Source: Kitasatospora sp. NBC_01266 (GTDB taxonomy: Bacteria > Actinomycetota > Actinomycetes > Streptomycetales > Streptomycetaceae). From it: a stretch of 64,000 bases of DNA. The stretch is from assembly GCF_036242395.1 (NCBI RefSeq), contig NZ_CP108458.1, forward strand, positions 5,146,001-5,210,000, written 5' to 3'. The translations under genes were made by a program, and so were the position numbers. Positions 49,693 through 59,182 of this stretch are shown here, piece after piece. Under the pieces are notes generated by a model that was not told the DNA's origin, searched no databases, and saw only the letters and a program-made list of their open reading frames with translations. Within the stretch, counting starts at the first letter, position 1; each line of letters begins with the position of its first letter.

Positions 49693-50148
49693 TTATGTTC
49701 CATCAGGATACAAAAGGTGCCGGTTGACCTCCCGGGCCGCCTCGGCCAGCTCCGGCAGCTCCACCACCTCTACCCCGGCCGCGGTCAGCCGGTCGATGCC
49801 CTCGCACCCGGTGACGAAGAGGTCCGGCTCCCGCCAGGCGACCACCACCCGTGGGATCCCGGCGGTCAGCACCAGGTCGGCGCACGGGTGCGGGCGCGAG
49901 GCGCGACGGCTGCACGGCTCCAGCGAGCTGTAGAGGGTCGCGGTGCGCAGTCGCGGGTCACCGGTCGGCAGCTTGCCGAGCGCGGACTCCTCGGCGTGCG
50001 CCACCGGATCGCCCTCGCGGCTGTGGCCCTCCGCCAGCACGCCGCCGTCCGCGCCGACGATCACCGCGCCCACCGAGAAGGCGGTCGCCGAGGGCGGGCA
50101 GTGCCGGGACAGCTCGATGGCGCGGGCCAGGAAGAGCAGGTCACTCAC
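49693..50148 (-). CDS. RibD-type deaminase domain protein
   Basis: The 151-residue product is a CDA-fold deaminase. Zinc-binding His51 and catalytic Glu53 are in HAEES; Cys79 and Cys89 are in LEPCSRRASRPHPCADL, the PCxxxxRxxPC-like pattern of riboflavin deaminase. It lacks a reductase domain; that is supplied by the next gene upstream, whose stop its GTG start overlaps by 4 bp. This arrangement splits the usual RibD fusion into two genes. It may work in flavin, deazaflavin or modified-nucleoside synthesis; no other rib gene is close. Confidence 0.9.
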   Translation of the reverse strand: MSDLLFLARAIELSRHCPPSATAFSVGAVIVGADGGVLAEGHSREGDPVAHAEESALGKLPTGDPRLRTATLYSSLEPCSRRASRPHPCADLVLTAGIPRVVVAWREPDLFVTGCEGIDRLTAAGVEVVELPELAEAAREVNRHLLYPDGT

Positions 50149-50825
50149 GCGGACTCCTTGGGGGCGTAGCGGAGCAGCACGACATCGCCGACCGGCTCGG
50201 CGCCGAGCAGCCGCAGCCGCCGGGTGCTGCCGCCCGGGAACTCGGCCGGGTTGACGAACCGCGGCGCGGCGGCGGCTCCGACCAGCAGCGGCGCGACGGC
50301 CAGCCGCAGCTCGTCGGCCAGCCCCTGGGCGAGGAACTGGGTGTGCACCGAACTGCCGCCCTCCACCATCAGCCGGCCCACCCCGCGCCGCCCGAGGTCG
50401 TCGAGGAGCGCGCCGAGCCCGACGCTCGCGCCGAGCCCGGCCACTTCGGCCAGTCCGTCCAGGCGCTCCCGCAGGCCGGGCGCCGCCTGGTCGGTGGTGT
50501 ACACCAGGCGCTGCTCGCCGGTGTGCCAGAACCGCAGCTCGGGTGCGAGGTCGCCGCCCGCGCTGAGGGTCACCTTGAGCGGGTGGGCGGGCCGCCCGGC
50601 GGCCACCCGGGCGGCCCGCCGCCCGGGGTCGTTGACCAGCAGCCGGGGGTTGTCGCGGCGCAGTGTGGTGGAGCCCACCAGGATCGCGTCGCACTCGGCG
50701 CGCAGCTGGTCCACCCGGTCGAAGTCGGCCGGGTTGGAGAGCAGCAGGCGCTCGGCGGAGGCGTCGTCCAGGTAGCCGTCGATCGACATCGCGGCGCTGA
50801 GCAGCACGTACGGGCGGGTGGGCAT
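50145..50825 (-). CDS. RibD C-terminal-type pyrimidine reductase
   Basis: The 226-residue reductase has the dihydrofolate-reductase-like RibD_C fold: YVLLSAAMSIDGYLDDAS, ECDAILVGSTTLRRDNPRL, LKVTLSAGGDL and RLMVEGGSSVHTQFLAQGLADE. It begins at ATG 50825 and its stop overlaps the deaminase start by 4 bp, so both are coupled. Together they match the two halves of RibD with reductase first. It could reduce a ribosylamino-pyrimidine; alternative roles in nucleoside-antibiotic pathways exist in actinomycetes. Confidence 0.9.
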   Translation of the reverse strand: MPTRPYVLLSAAMSIDGYLDDASAERLLLSNPADFDRVDQLRAECDAILVGSTTLRRDNPRLLVNDPGRRAARVAAGRPAHPLKVTLSAGGDLAPELRFWHTGEQRLVYTTDQAAPGLRERLDGLAEVAGLGASVGLGALLDDLGRRGVGRLMVEGGSSVHTQFLAQGLADELRLAVAPLLVGAAAAPRFVNPAEFPGGSTRRLRLLGAEPVGDVVLLRYAPKESA

Positions 50826-50860
50826 GGAGCCAACCGTACGATGCCCGGCCCGCGGTCCCG

Positions 50861-51442
50861 CTACGGGCGGGGTGGCAGGGGCAGCGGCAGGGCCGGCAGG
50901 CCGTCCACGCTGACGCCGACGAACTCCTTCTTCGCGCAGTACTCGGCGAACTCCGGCTCGCTCTTGCGGCCGAAGTAGTCGGCGTGCAGCGGGCGGTCGG
51001 CGCGGTACTCCAGGTACGGGACCGCGAAGCCGCACGAGTCGCTGATCCGCTCGGCGCGCACCAGGATGATCGCGCGCAGGCCGCCGCCGTCCGCGGTCGG
51101 CTCGAAGTGGCCCAGCAGGTCGGCGAAGCGCGGGTCGTCGCGGAACACCGGCTCGCCCCGGCCGTGCACCCGCAGCACGGTGGGCGGGCCGGTGAAGGCG
51201 CACCACATGAGCGTGATCCGGCCGTTCTCGCGCAGGTGGGCGATGGTCTCGGCGTGGCTGCCGCCGAAGTCCAGATAGGCCAGGGTCAGCTCGTCCAGCA
51301 CGGCGAGGGTGCCGGAGCGGCCCTTGGGGGAGAGGTTCACGTGGCCGTCGTCGGAGCGCGGCGCGGTGGCGGTGAAGAAGATCGGCTGAGCCTCGATGAA
51401 GGAGCGCAGCCTGGCGTCGATCCGGTCGTAGCTCTTTCCCAT
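50861..51442 (-). CDS. Pyridoxamine 5'-phosphate oxidase-like flavoprotein
   Basis: The 193-residue product has a split-barrel flavin fold: AQPIFFTATAPRSDDGHVNLSPKG, LDELTLAYLDFGGSHAETIAHLREN, RITLMWCAFTGPPTVLRVHG. These are features of the PNPOx-like FMN/F420 family, many of which act on F420 or bind flavin. ATG 51442 is the start. It is divergent from the methyltransferase at 51587 and upstream of the split RibD pair on the same strand, 36 bp apart; a flavin-related link is possible. Confidence 0.88.
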   Translation of the reverse strand: MGKSYDRIDARLRSFIEAQPIFFTATAPRSDDGHVNLSPKGRSGTLAVLDELTLAYLDFGGSHAETIAHLRENGRITLMWCAFTGPPTVLRVHGRGEPVFRDDPRFADLLGHFEPTADGGGLRAIILVRAERISDSCGFAVPYLEYRADRPLHADYFGRKSEPEFAEYCAKKEFVGVSVDGLPALPLPLPPRP

Positions 51443-51586
51443 GCCCCGATTATTCGCGCGAGCCGCCCGTGCGGTGAACTGCTTTCGGCAGAGTCTTGGA
51501 TAGCGAGACGGATATTCTTGATCTGTGAGACGAAAGCTAGGCTCGGGGTGCGGCGAGGAGGCCGGGAAGCCACGGAGGAAAGAGTC

Positions 51587-52399
51587 ATGACGGAGCATCA
51601 GGCGATTTACACGCACGGTCATCAGGACGCGGTGCTGCGCTCGCACCGCAGCCGCACCGCGGCCAACTCCGCCGCCTACCTGCTGCCCGAGCTGCGGGCC
51701 GGGCAGACGGTGCTGGACATCGGCTGCGGCCCCGGCACGATCACCGCGGACCTGGCCGAGCTGGTCGGGCCGGCCGGCCGGGTGGTGGCGGTGGACAGCT
51801 CGGCCGAGGTGCTGGCGCAGGCCGCGGGGTACGTGGCCGGGCGCGGGCTGGCCAACGTCGTCTTCGCGGTCGGTGACATCCACCAACTGCATTACGGTGA
51901 CGGTGAGTTCGACGTGGTCCACGCGCACCAGGTGCTGCAGCACGTGGCCGACCCGGTGGCGGCGCTGCGCGAGCTGCGCCGGGTGGTGGTCCCCGGTGGC
52001 GTGGTGGCCGCGCGGGACGCCGACTACGCGGCGATGACCTGGTACCCGGAGCTGCCGGAGCTGGCCGCCTGGCTGGACCTGTACCGCCGCACCGCGCGGG
52101 CCAACGGCGGTGAGCCGGACGCCGGCCGCCGGCTGCTGGCCTGGGCCCGCGCGGCGGGCTTCACCGAGGTGACGGCCACCAGCTCCAGCTGGACCTACGC
52201 GACGCCCGGCGAGCGGCTGTGGTGGGGCGGGTCCTGGGCCGAGCGGGTGGCGGACTCCGGACTGGCCGCCACCGCGCGCGCCAACGGCTTCGCCGAGCAG
52301 GCCGACCTGGCCGCGATCGCCGACGGCTGGCGCCGCTGGTCGGTGGAGCCGGACGGCTGGTTCGCCGTGCTGCACGGGGAGGTGCTGGCCCGGGGCTGA
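51587..52399 (+). CDS. SAM-dependent methyltransferase (UbiE/COQ5-like)
   Basis: The 270-residue product has a class I methyltransferase core: VLDIGCGPGTITADLAELVG (motif I), VVAVDSSAEVLAQA, VVFAVGDIHQLHYGDGEFDVV and VVPGGVVAARDADY. ATG 51587 has GGAGGA (51575-51580) 6 nt upstream. The C-terminal part GERLWWGGSWAERVADS is typical of streptomycete methyltransferases of unknown substrate. It is divergent from the PNPOx-like gene with about 145 bp between. Confidence 0.9.
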   Translation: MTEHQAIYTHGHQDAVLRSHRSRTAANSAAYLLPELRAGQTVLDIGCGPGTITADLAELVGPAGRVVAVDSSAEVLAQAAGYVAGRGLANVVFAVGDIHQLHYGDGEFDVVHAHQVLQHVADPVAALRELRRVVVPGGVVAARDADYAAMTWYPELPELAAWLDLYRRTARANGGEPDAGRRLLAWARAAGFTEVTATSSSWTYATPGERLWWGGSWAERVADSGLAATARANGFAEQADLAAIADGWRRWSVEPDGWFAVLHGEVLARG

Positions 52400-52864
52400 G
52401 GCCGGTGCCGCGGACCTCGCGCAGTACGGACCGGGCGAGTCGGCACTGACCTGTAACCGGACAGGACCTTGCGCGGCGGCGGGAGCCGGTACACCCTTGC
52501 GATAGTCGTACGTGTGGCGTCGATCCGCCCGCACGTCGGCCGTACGGGGGCGAACGGGGGCAGTGTGCGCGTCAGTGGGCAGGAGTCGGTGCGGGTGACG
52601 CATCGGCTGAGCCGGTCGGATACGAACCAGATGGTCAGGGGAAGCGGGCGGCGCCCGCCAGACCCGGCCCTGCGGCTTACCCGCCGTTAACCCGGTTGTC
52701 CGGGTGCGTGACGGCGCCGAAACCTCGTCCGTACGTCCCGTTAGCGAGCCGTCCCTACCCTCGGGCCAGGGCCGGCCGGCCCCGCGCCGGGCCCGACTCG
52801 ACCCCCACCGAGCCGGGCCCGGCGCGGCGCAGTCAGCCACCGGGAGATCAGTAAGCTCCCGGGC
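52400..52864. other. 465-bp region without a supported gene
   Basis: No frame has convincing codon bias and a ribosome site together. TTG- or GTG-initiated frames such as 52469-52690 exist but are basic, low-complexity products. A -10-like TAAGCT precedes the Nudix gene (about 52852), giving a very short leader. A long pyrimidine- and G-rich tract lies around 52780-52830. Confidence 0.4.
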
Positions 52865-53269
52865 ATGGAGAACCGGATCGTGGTCGGCGGCGCGCTGATC
52901 CACCAGGGCCGGGTGCTGGCCGCCCGGCGCAGCGCACCGCCCGAGCTGGCGGGGCGCTGGGAGTTTCCCGGCGGCAAGGCCGAGCCGGGCGAGAGTCAGC
53001 AGCAGGCGCTGGAGCGCGAGCTCCTCGAGGAGCTCGGGGTGCGGGCCAGGGCGCTGCACCGGCTCGCGGGGGAGTGGCCGCTGCGGGCGGGGCTGGTGCT
53101 GCGGATCTGGACGGCGGAGCTGCTGGACGGCGAACCGCGGCCGCTCGAGGACCATTCCGAGTTGCGCTGGCTGGGGCCTGACGAGCTGTCGGCGGTGGAC
53201 TGGCTGGAGCACGACCGCGCGGTGCTGCCGGAGGTCGCCCGGCTACTGGCGTCCGCTGACGCGCCGTGA
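52865..53269 (+). CDS. Nudix hydrolase (MutT-like)
   Basis: The 134-residue product has a complete Nudix box, GGKAEPGESQQQALERELLEE followed by LGV, matching Gx5Ex7REUxEExGU. The early AARRSAPPELAGRWEFPGG is typical of MutT, which removes oxidised 8-oxo-dGTP. The late LRWLGPDELSAVDWLEHD matches the (deoxy)nucleoside triphosphate subgroup. ATG 52865 has no strong ribosome site but a -10 box close upstream, so it may be leaderless. It is monocistronic. Confidence 0.93.
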   Translation: MENRIVVGGALIHQGRVLAARRSAPPELAGRWEFPGGKAEPGESQQQALERELLEELGVRARALHRLAGEWPLRAGLVLRIWTAELLDGEPRPLEDHSELRWLGPDELSAVDWLEHDRAVLPEVARLLASADAP

Positions 53270-53446
53270 GCCGCCGCGGTCGGGCCGGTCGGCGTTCCCG
53301 AGTCGGCCGGTCTGGCAATCGGAAAAGATGACCCGAACGCATGGATAGTGCGTGATCTCCTGGGGTATGTCACAGTTCGGCATGATCTGTGACGTTTGGT
53401 GAGTCACGCGCAGTCCGTCCGCGTCGGTACTTGGGAGGCCCCGCCG

Positions 53447-56164
53447 GTGACCAGCACGGGTAGCGGCGGGCGAGCGCGACCCCGCCCCGCGCGGCCGGGT
53501 GGCGCCGCCGCCCGCGCGCGCCTGCGGGTCAGCGCGCCGACGGCCGCGACCGGCACCGGTGCACCCGGCGCCTCGCCGAGCCGGCCCCCGGCCGCCGCGG
53601 TCGCACCCGCCGCCCGCCGCGGCGGCCCCGCCGAACCGTTCCCCGCCGCACCCCCGGACCGCTGGCCATCGACCGCCCTGGGGCTGGGCCACCCGGCCGG
53701 TGAGCACACCCAGGGCAGCCTCTTCGACGTGGTCAAGGTCGCCATCGCGATGCTCGACACGGTCGGCCGGGTGGTGCTCTGGAGCCCGGCGGCCGAGGAA
53801 CTGCTCGGCTGGCCCAGCGAGGTGCTGGTGGGCCGTCGGATCGAGGAGCTGATGGCCGACGAGCAGCGGGTCGCCGACACCCGCGAGGCGTTCCGGACCG
53901 CGCTGCGCACCGGCGGCTGGCAGGGCCTGGCCCAGTTGCGGCACCGGGACGGCCCGATGGTCCCGGTGGAGGCCAGGATCTCGCTCCTGGTGGACGGTGA
54001 CGGCACCCCGTTCCTGCTGGTCGCGCTGGCCGAGGCGCGCACCCTGCAGGCCGTCGAGCGCGATCTGGCGGTGCGTGACGCGCTCTTCGAGCAGTCCGCG
54101 CTCGGCATCGCGGTGCTGGACGCCGACCTGCGCTACACGGCCGTCAACCAGACGCTGGCCGAGATGAACGGGGTCCCCGCCGAGGACCATGTCGGGCGGA
54201 CCACCGGTGAGACGCTGCCCGAACGGGCGGCCGACGAGATCAGTGTGATCCAGCGTCAGGTGCTGGCCACCGGCGAGCCGGTGATCGACGTGACCCTGGC
54301 CACGCCGAGCACCGCGCGCTCCGGCTACCAGTCGATCTCCTACAGCCGGCTCACCGACCGCGGCGGGCGGGTGCTGGGCATCTCCGGCACCGTGATGGAC
54401 GTGACCGAGCGCTACCGGGCGGTGGCCAAGGTCGAGCACGCCCGTCGCCGGCTGGCCCTGCTCAACGAGTTCGGCTCGCGGATCGGCGACCTGCTGGACG
54501 GCGCCCGGATCGCCCAGGAACTGGCCAGCGCGGTGGTGCCCCGACTGGCCGACTTCGCGGCGGCGATCCTGCTGCAGGCGGTGGCGCACGGCGACGACCT
54601 GCCCCGGCACGGGCACGACCGCCGCACCTCGCTGCTGCAACTCGGTGTGGCGGCCATCCAGGACGGCGAGGAGGTGGAGGTGATGCTCCGCCGGGGCGCC
54701 CGGATCAGCTTCGCCGAGGAGTCCTGCTACGGCCGGGTGCTGCGCACCGGTGTGCCCGAGCTGCTCTCCGGGGCCGAGGAACTGGAGGAGGCCACCTACC
54801 CCGGCGATCCCAAGGTGCGGGCCGCCCTGACGCTCGGTACGCACTCCATGCTGGTGGTCCCGCTGCGCGCGAGGGGGATCGTGATCGGCCTGCTGGTGCT
54901 CAGCCGGGCCGGACGGCGCGAGGCCTTCGACCGGGACGACCTGGCCTTCTCGGTGGAGCTGGCCGACCGGGCCGGCAGCTCGCTGGACAACGCCCGGCTC
55001 TACGTGCGCGAGCGCACCGCCGCGCTGACCCTGCAGCGCACCCTGCTGCCGCAGCAGGTGCCGCAGCCCACCGGCGTCGAGGTGGCCTACCGCTACGTGC
55101 CCGGCAGCAGCGGCACCGAGGTCGGCGGCGACTGGTTCGACGTCATCCCGCTGCCCGGCGACCGCACCGCGCTGGTGGTCGGCGACGTGATGGGCCACGG
55201 CCTGCGGGCGGCCGCCACGATGGGCCGGCTGCGCACCGCCGTGCGGGTGCTCGCGGCCCTGGACCTGCCGCCCGACGTGCTGCTGCGGCACGTTCACGAG
55301 CTGGCCGACGACCTGGCCCAGGGCCCGGACGAGGCGCTGCTCGCCACCTGCGTCTACGCGGTCTACGACCCGGCCACCGCGCGGCTGACGGTGGCCAAGG
55401 CGGGCCACATCCCGCCGGTGCTGATCCACCCGCCGACCCCCGGCCCGGCCCGCAGCGGCGGCCCGCTGCCCGGCGGCCAGGGCCGGGTGCTGGACCTGCC
55501 CTCGGGTGCGCCGCTCGGCGTCGGCGGGGTGCCGTTCGAGTCGGTCGAGCTGCTGATCCCCGAGGGCAGCGTGCTGGCGCTCTGCACGGACGGGCTGGTC
55601 GAGTCCCGGGACAAGGACCTGGATGTCGGCCTCGGCCGGCTGCAGGCGGTGCTGGAGAAGCCGTACGGGTCGATCCAGCACGCCTGCGAGGCGGTGCTCG
55701 ACACCATGGAGCAGGGCCGCGAACCCGATGACGTGGCGCTGCTGCTGGCCCGGCTGGGGCGTGGCGAGGAGGGGGCCAGGACGGTCGGCTGGACGCTGCC
55801 GGCCGAGCCCACCGCGGTCTCCCGGGCCCGCCGGCTGGTCCGCGGCGTGCTCCAGGACTGGTGCGTGGAGGAGCTCACCGACACGGCGGAACTGCTGGTC
55901 AGCGAGCTGGTCACCAATGCGGTGCGGTACGCGAGCGCGCCCATCGGGGTGCGGCTCACCCTCGGCGAGACGCTGCTGGTGGAGATCTCCGACCCGCTGC
56001 CCGACCCGCCCCGAGAGCGGCACGCGGCCGCGGCCGACGAGGGTGGGCGGGGCCTGGAGCTGGTGCGCCGACTGGCACTGCGCTGGGGGGCGCGTGCCGA
56101 GGGAATGGGCAAGGTGGTCTGGTTCGAACAGGAATTGCCGGGGAAGGAAACGGGTCACGGTTGA
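53447..56164 (+). CDS. PAS-GAF-PP2C-HATPase phosphatase, first of a tandem pair
   Basis: The 905-residue regulator has PAS-like sensory regions (about 85-310; VVLWSPAAEELLGWPSEVLVG; LAEMNGVPAEDHVGRTT), a GAF domain (about 320-510), a SpoIIE/RsbU PP2C domain (about 530-740; EVGGDWFDVIPLPGDRTALV, GDVMGHGLRAAATMG) and a C-terminal HATPase (about 780-890; LLVSELVTNAVRYA). Such proteins dephosphorylate anti-anti-sigma factors and can act as kinases. GTG 53447 has GGGAGG (53433-53438) 8 nt upstream; a TTG at 53396 is an alternative. It is followed by a closely related gene at 56413. Confidence 0.92.
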   Translation: MTSTGSGGRARPRPARPGGAAARARLRVSAPTAATGTGAPGASPSRPPAAAVAPAARRGGPAEPFPAAPPDRWPSTALGLGHPAGEHTQGSLFDVVKVAIAMLDTVGRVVLWSPAAEELLGWPSEVLVGRRIEELMADEQRVADTREAFRTALRTGGWQGLAQLRHRDGPMVPVEARISLLVDGDGTPFLLVALAEARTLQAVERDLAVRDALFEQSALGIAVLDADLRYTAVNQTLAEMNGVPAEDHVGRTTGETLPERAADEISVIQRQVLATGEPVIDVTLATPSTARSGYQSISYSRLTDRGGRVLGISGTVMDVTERYRAVAKVEHARRRLALLNEFGSRIGDLLDGARIAQELASAVVPRLADFAAAILLQAVAHGDDLPRHGHDRRTSLLQLGVAAIQDGEEVEVMLRRGARISFAEESCYGRVLRTGVPELLSGAEELEEATYPGDPKVRAALTLGTHSMLVVPLRARGIVIGLLVLSRAGRREAFDRDDLAFSVELADRAGSSLDNARLYVRERTAALTLQRTLLPQQVPQPTGVEVAYRYVPGSSGTEVGGDWFDVIPLPGDRTALVVGDVMGHGLRAAATMGRLRTAVRVLAALDLPPDVLLRHVHELADDLAQGPDEALLATCVYAVYDPATARLTVAKAGHIPPVLIHPPTPGPARSGGPLPGGQGRVLDLPSGAPLGVGGVPFESVELLIPEGSVLALCTDGLVESRDKDLDVGLGRLQAVLEKPYGSIQHACEAVLDTMEQGREPDDVALLLARLGRGEEGARTVGWTLPAEPTAVSRARRLVRGVLQDWCVEELTDTAELLVSELVTNAVRYASAPIGVRLTLGETLLVEISDPLPDPPRERHAAAADEGGRGLELVRRLALRWGARAEGMGKVVWFEQELPGKETGHG

Positions 56165-56412
56165 ACCGGGTGTCTGTCGCTCATATATTCGAATGCTCGA
56201 GACCTGTCCATGACAGATATCCTCGACGGGCGCACAGTGGCGGACCGGGGGCGTGAACGTGGCAGGTCGGCAGCGCGCTGCCGGGGCAAAAACCTTCGCC
56301 CGATTTGATGTTGTGATGTTGGGGGCGTGTGCGCCCGCCCTCGGATGATGAATACTCGGTCATCTCAGGTCTTCTCGACATCCGGATGGGCGCGGGTTGG
56401 AGGGGTCGGTCC

Positions 56413-59070
56413 TTGAACAGCATGCCGGCGCGGGAAGCGCTGACTGGTAGCGGTCATGCCGCCGTGCCCGGGCAGGCGGGCGCCCCGGTCACCACCGGCG
56501 TTCCCGATCCCGTCGAGCCTCCCGCCCGTCCCGTCGCCCTCGCCGCCGGCTCCGCGCCGCGCTGGGGCGACACCGACCCCGGCTCGATCTACGAGTACAT
56601 CCGGGTCGCCACCTTCGCGATCGGCCCCGACGGGCGGATCAGCCAGTGGAGCGAGCGGGCCGCCGACTTCTTCGCACTGCCCGCCACCGAGGCGCTCGGC
56701 GCCGACCCGGTGACCACCCTGGTGCCGCGCCAGCTGTGGCAGCGCGGCCGTGGCCGGCTGGAGCGCACGCTGGCCGGCGAGGAGTGGGTGGGCACCGTGC
56801 CCTACCGCGCACCGGACGGCGCCGAGGGGCTGGCCGAGGTCTACCTGATGCCCGCCGTGGCGCAGAGCGGCGCGAGCGGCCCGGACGACGTCGGCGGCGC
56901 GCTCTGCCTCGCCGTCGACCTGGGCAAGCTGCGCCGGATCGAGACCGACCTGGCCGCCTCCGAGGCGGTCTTCGGCCAGACCCCGAGCGGCTTCTTCCTG
57001 TTCGACCGCCAACTGCGGCTGCAGCGGGTCAACCAGGCCTTCGCCGGCGCGGTCGGGGCCGAGGCCGAGGCGCTGACCGGGCTGACCGCACACGACCTGT
57101 TCTCCTTCTCGGAGGCGGAGCGGCTGCAGGCCGCGCTGTGCCAGGTGCTGGAGAGCGGCGACCCGGTGGTCGACCTGCGGTTCAGCGGCGCGGTGCCGAC
57201 CCGGGCCGGCGAGCGCCGCTGGGCGATCTCGCTCTACCGGCTGACCGGCCCCGGCGAGCGGCCGATGGGCGTGGCCGGCCAGGTCAACGACGTCACCGGC
57301 CGACACGTGGCCGAGCGCGAGGCGGCCGGGGTGCGCCGCAACCTGGCCCTGGTCAACGAGGCCAGCGCGCACATCGGCTCCACCCTGGACCTGGAGACCA
57401 CCGCCAAGGAACTGCTCGACGTGGTCGTCCCGCAGTTCTGCGACCTGGCCACGGTCGACCTCTACTCCTCACTGCTCTCCGGCGAGAGCGGCCCCTCGCT
57501 GGTCGGCGCCGGTGCCCCGTACGACGGCAGCGGCGAGTTGCGCCGGGTCGCGGTCTCCAGCGTGGTCGGCGGCGCCTCCTCGATGGGCTTCGGCTCGCTG
57601 CTCGGCGGCGACCAGGGCTTCCCGGACCAGTCCTACGGCGCCCGGCTGGCCGCCGCCGAGGCCGGCGGCACGCTCTGCTATCCGCCGCGTTCCCCGCACG
57701 CCCGGGCGCTGCGCACCGGGCGCAGCGCGATCCCGGATCCGGGCCCCGACCCGCTGCTGCGCAGCACCCTGGTGGTCCCGCTGGTGGCCCGGGACGTGGT
57801 GCTAGGCCTGGTCCAGCTCTCCCGGGCGATCGGCAGCGAGCCGTTCGACGCCCGGGACGTGGCGATCGCCGAGGAGATCGCCGCGCGGGCCGCGGTCTGC
57901 GTGGACAACGCCCGGCTCTACCGGCGCGAGCACGAGCGCGCGCTGATCCTGCAGCGCAGCCTGCTGCCCCCGGGCAACCCCGAGGCCAGCGGCCTGGAGA
58001 TCGCCTGCCGCTACCGGCCCAGCAACAACAACACCGAGGTCGGCGGCGACTGGTTCGACGTCATCCCGCTGCCCGGCAACCGCACCGCGCTGGTGATCGG
58101 CGACGTGATGGGGCGCGGTCTGCGGGCCGCCGTGGCGATGGGTCAGCTGCGCACCGCGGTCAGGACCTTGGCCATGCTCGACCTGGAGCCGGCCGAGGTG
58201 CTCGGCTCGCTGGACGAGATCGCCCGGGGCCTGGGCGACCCGGGGCCGGGACCGCTGCCCGGCTACGGCGGCGCCGACCGCCCGGCGGACGAGGACGCCG
58301 TCGAGGTCTACCTGGCCACCTGCGTCTACGCCGTCTACGACGCGGTCACCCAGCGCTGCGTCTTCGCCAACGCCGGGCACCTGCCGCCCGCGCTGCTCAG
58401 CCCGGGCGAACCGGCCCGGATGCTGGACGTGCCGCCGGGCCTGCCGCTGGGTGTGGGCGGCGAGCCGTTCGAGGAGGTCACCCTGGTGCTGCCGGACGGT
58501 GCGCTGCTCGGCCTCTACACCGACGGCCTGGTGGAGTCCCGCAAGCACCAGCTGGACGAGGGCCTGCTCGCCTTCCGCACCGCCCTGGAGAACGGCGCCC
58601 CGGCCCTGGAGACCCTCTGCGACCAGGTGCTCAACGAGCTCGACCCGCACCACGGCGAGGACGACATCGCCCTGTTGATGGCCCGGGTGCGGGCCCTGCC
58701 CGAGGACGCGGTGGGCGACTGGAAGCTGCCCCCCGAGCCCACCTCGGTGGCCAAGGCCCGCGAGAAGGCCTGCGCCTGGCTGCTGGCCCGCGGCCTGGAC
58801 GAGCTGGTCGACACCACCGAGCTGCTGGTCAGCGAGCTGGTGACGAACGCGCTGCGGCACGGACGCGGCGACATCCGGCTGCGCCTGCTGCGCGACACCG
58901 CCGTGGTCTGCGAGGTCTGGGACGACGGCTACGCCCAGCCCCGCCAGCGCCGGGCCCAGGAGACCGACGAGGGCGGGCGCGGTCTGCAACTGGTCAGCCT
59001 GCTGGCCGAACGCTGGGGCAGCCGGCGCACCCCGCACGGAAAGATCGTCTGGTTCGAGCTGAGTATCTGA
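56413..59070 (+). CDS. PAS-GAF-PP2C-HATPase phosphatase, second of a tandem pair
   Basis: The 885-residue protein repeats the layout of its neighbour: PAS (about 60-185; FAIGPDGRISQWSERAADFF), a second PAS (about 195-310), GAF (about 330-510), PP2C (about 540-745; EVGGDWFDVIPLPGNRTALV, GDVMGRGLRAAVAMG) and HATPase (about 790-880; LVSELVTNALRHGRG). The PP2C and HATPase parts are closely similar to the first copy, so the pair looks duplicated. TTG 56413 is used since GGAGGGG (56399-56405) lies 7 nt upstream; ATG 56422 and GTG 56329 are alternatives. The 248-bp gap to the first copy includes a region of A/T (56286-56310) that may hold a promoter. Confidence 0.9.
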   Translation: MNSMPAREALTGSGHAAVPGQAGAPVTTGVPDPVEPPARPVALAAGSAPRWGDTDPGSIYEYIRVATFAIGPDGRISQWSERAADFFALPATEALGADPVTTLVPRQLWQRGRGRLERTLAGEEWVGTVPYRAPDGAEGLAEVYLMPAVAQSGASGPDDVGGALCLAVDLGKLRRIETDLAASEAVFGQTPSGFFLFDRQLRLQRVNQAFAGAVGAEAEALTGLTAHDLFSFSEAERLQAALCQVLESGDPVVDLRFSGAVPTRAGERRWAISLYRLTGPGERPMGVAGQVNDVTGRHVAEREAAGVRRNLALVNEASAHIGSTLDLETTAKELLDVVVPQFCDLATVDLYSSLLSGESGPSLVGAGAPYDGSGELRRVAVSSVVGGASSMGFGSLLGGDQGFPDQSYGARLAAAEAGGTLCYPPRSPHARALRTGRSAIPDPGPDPLLRSTLVVPLVARDVVLGLVQLSRAIGSEPFDARDVAIAEEIAARAAVCVDNARLYRREHERALILQRSLLPPGNPEASGLEIACRYRPSNNNTEVGGDWFDVIPLPGNRTALVIGDVMGRGLRAAVAMGQLRTAVRTLAMLDLEPAEVLGSLDEIARGLGDPGPGPLPGYGGADRPADEDAVEVYLATCVYAVYDAVTQRCVFANAGHLPPALLSPGEPARMLDVPPGLPLGVGGEPFEEVTLVLPDGALLGLYTDGLVESRKHQLDEGLLAFRTALENGAPALETLCDQVLNELDPHHGEDDIALLMARVRALPEDAVGDWKLPPEPTSVAKAREKACAWLLARGLDELVDTTELLVSELVTNALRHGRGDIRLRLLRDTAVVCEVWDDGYAQPRQRRAQETDEGGRGLQLVSLLAERWGSRRTPHGKIVWFELSI

Positions 59071-59182
59071 TTCCCTGAACAGCCACCGTGGTCAGTGCTG
59101 CGGCGTCGAGCACTGCGCCGATCGGACGATGGTTTGTCGTGTCGTCAGTTCTTCGGTCACACGAGGGAGTTGAGTGTGAGCC

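Noticed and set aside
52469..52690. A small basic gene before the Nudix hydrolase
   Set aside because: Starts on TTG without a ribosome site, and the product is a low-complexity Arg/Gly-rich string.
53243..56158. A 970-codon leftward open frame opposite the first PP2C protein
   Set aside because: Antisense shadow of a gene with clear PAS, GAF, PP2C and HATPase motifs.
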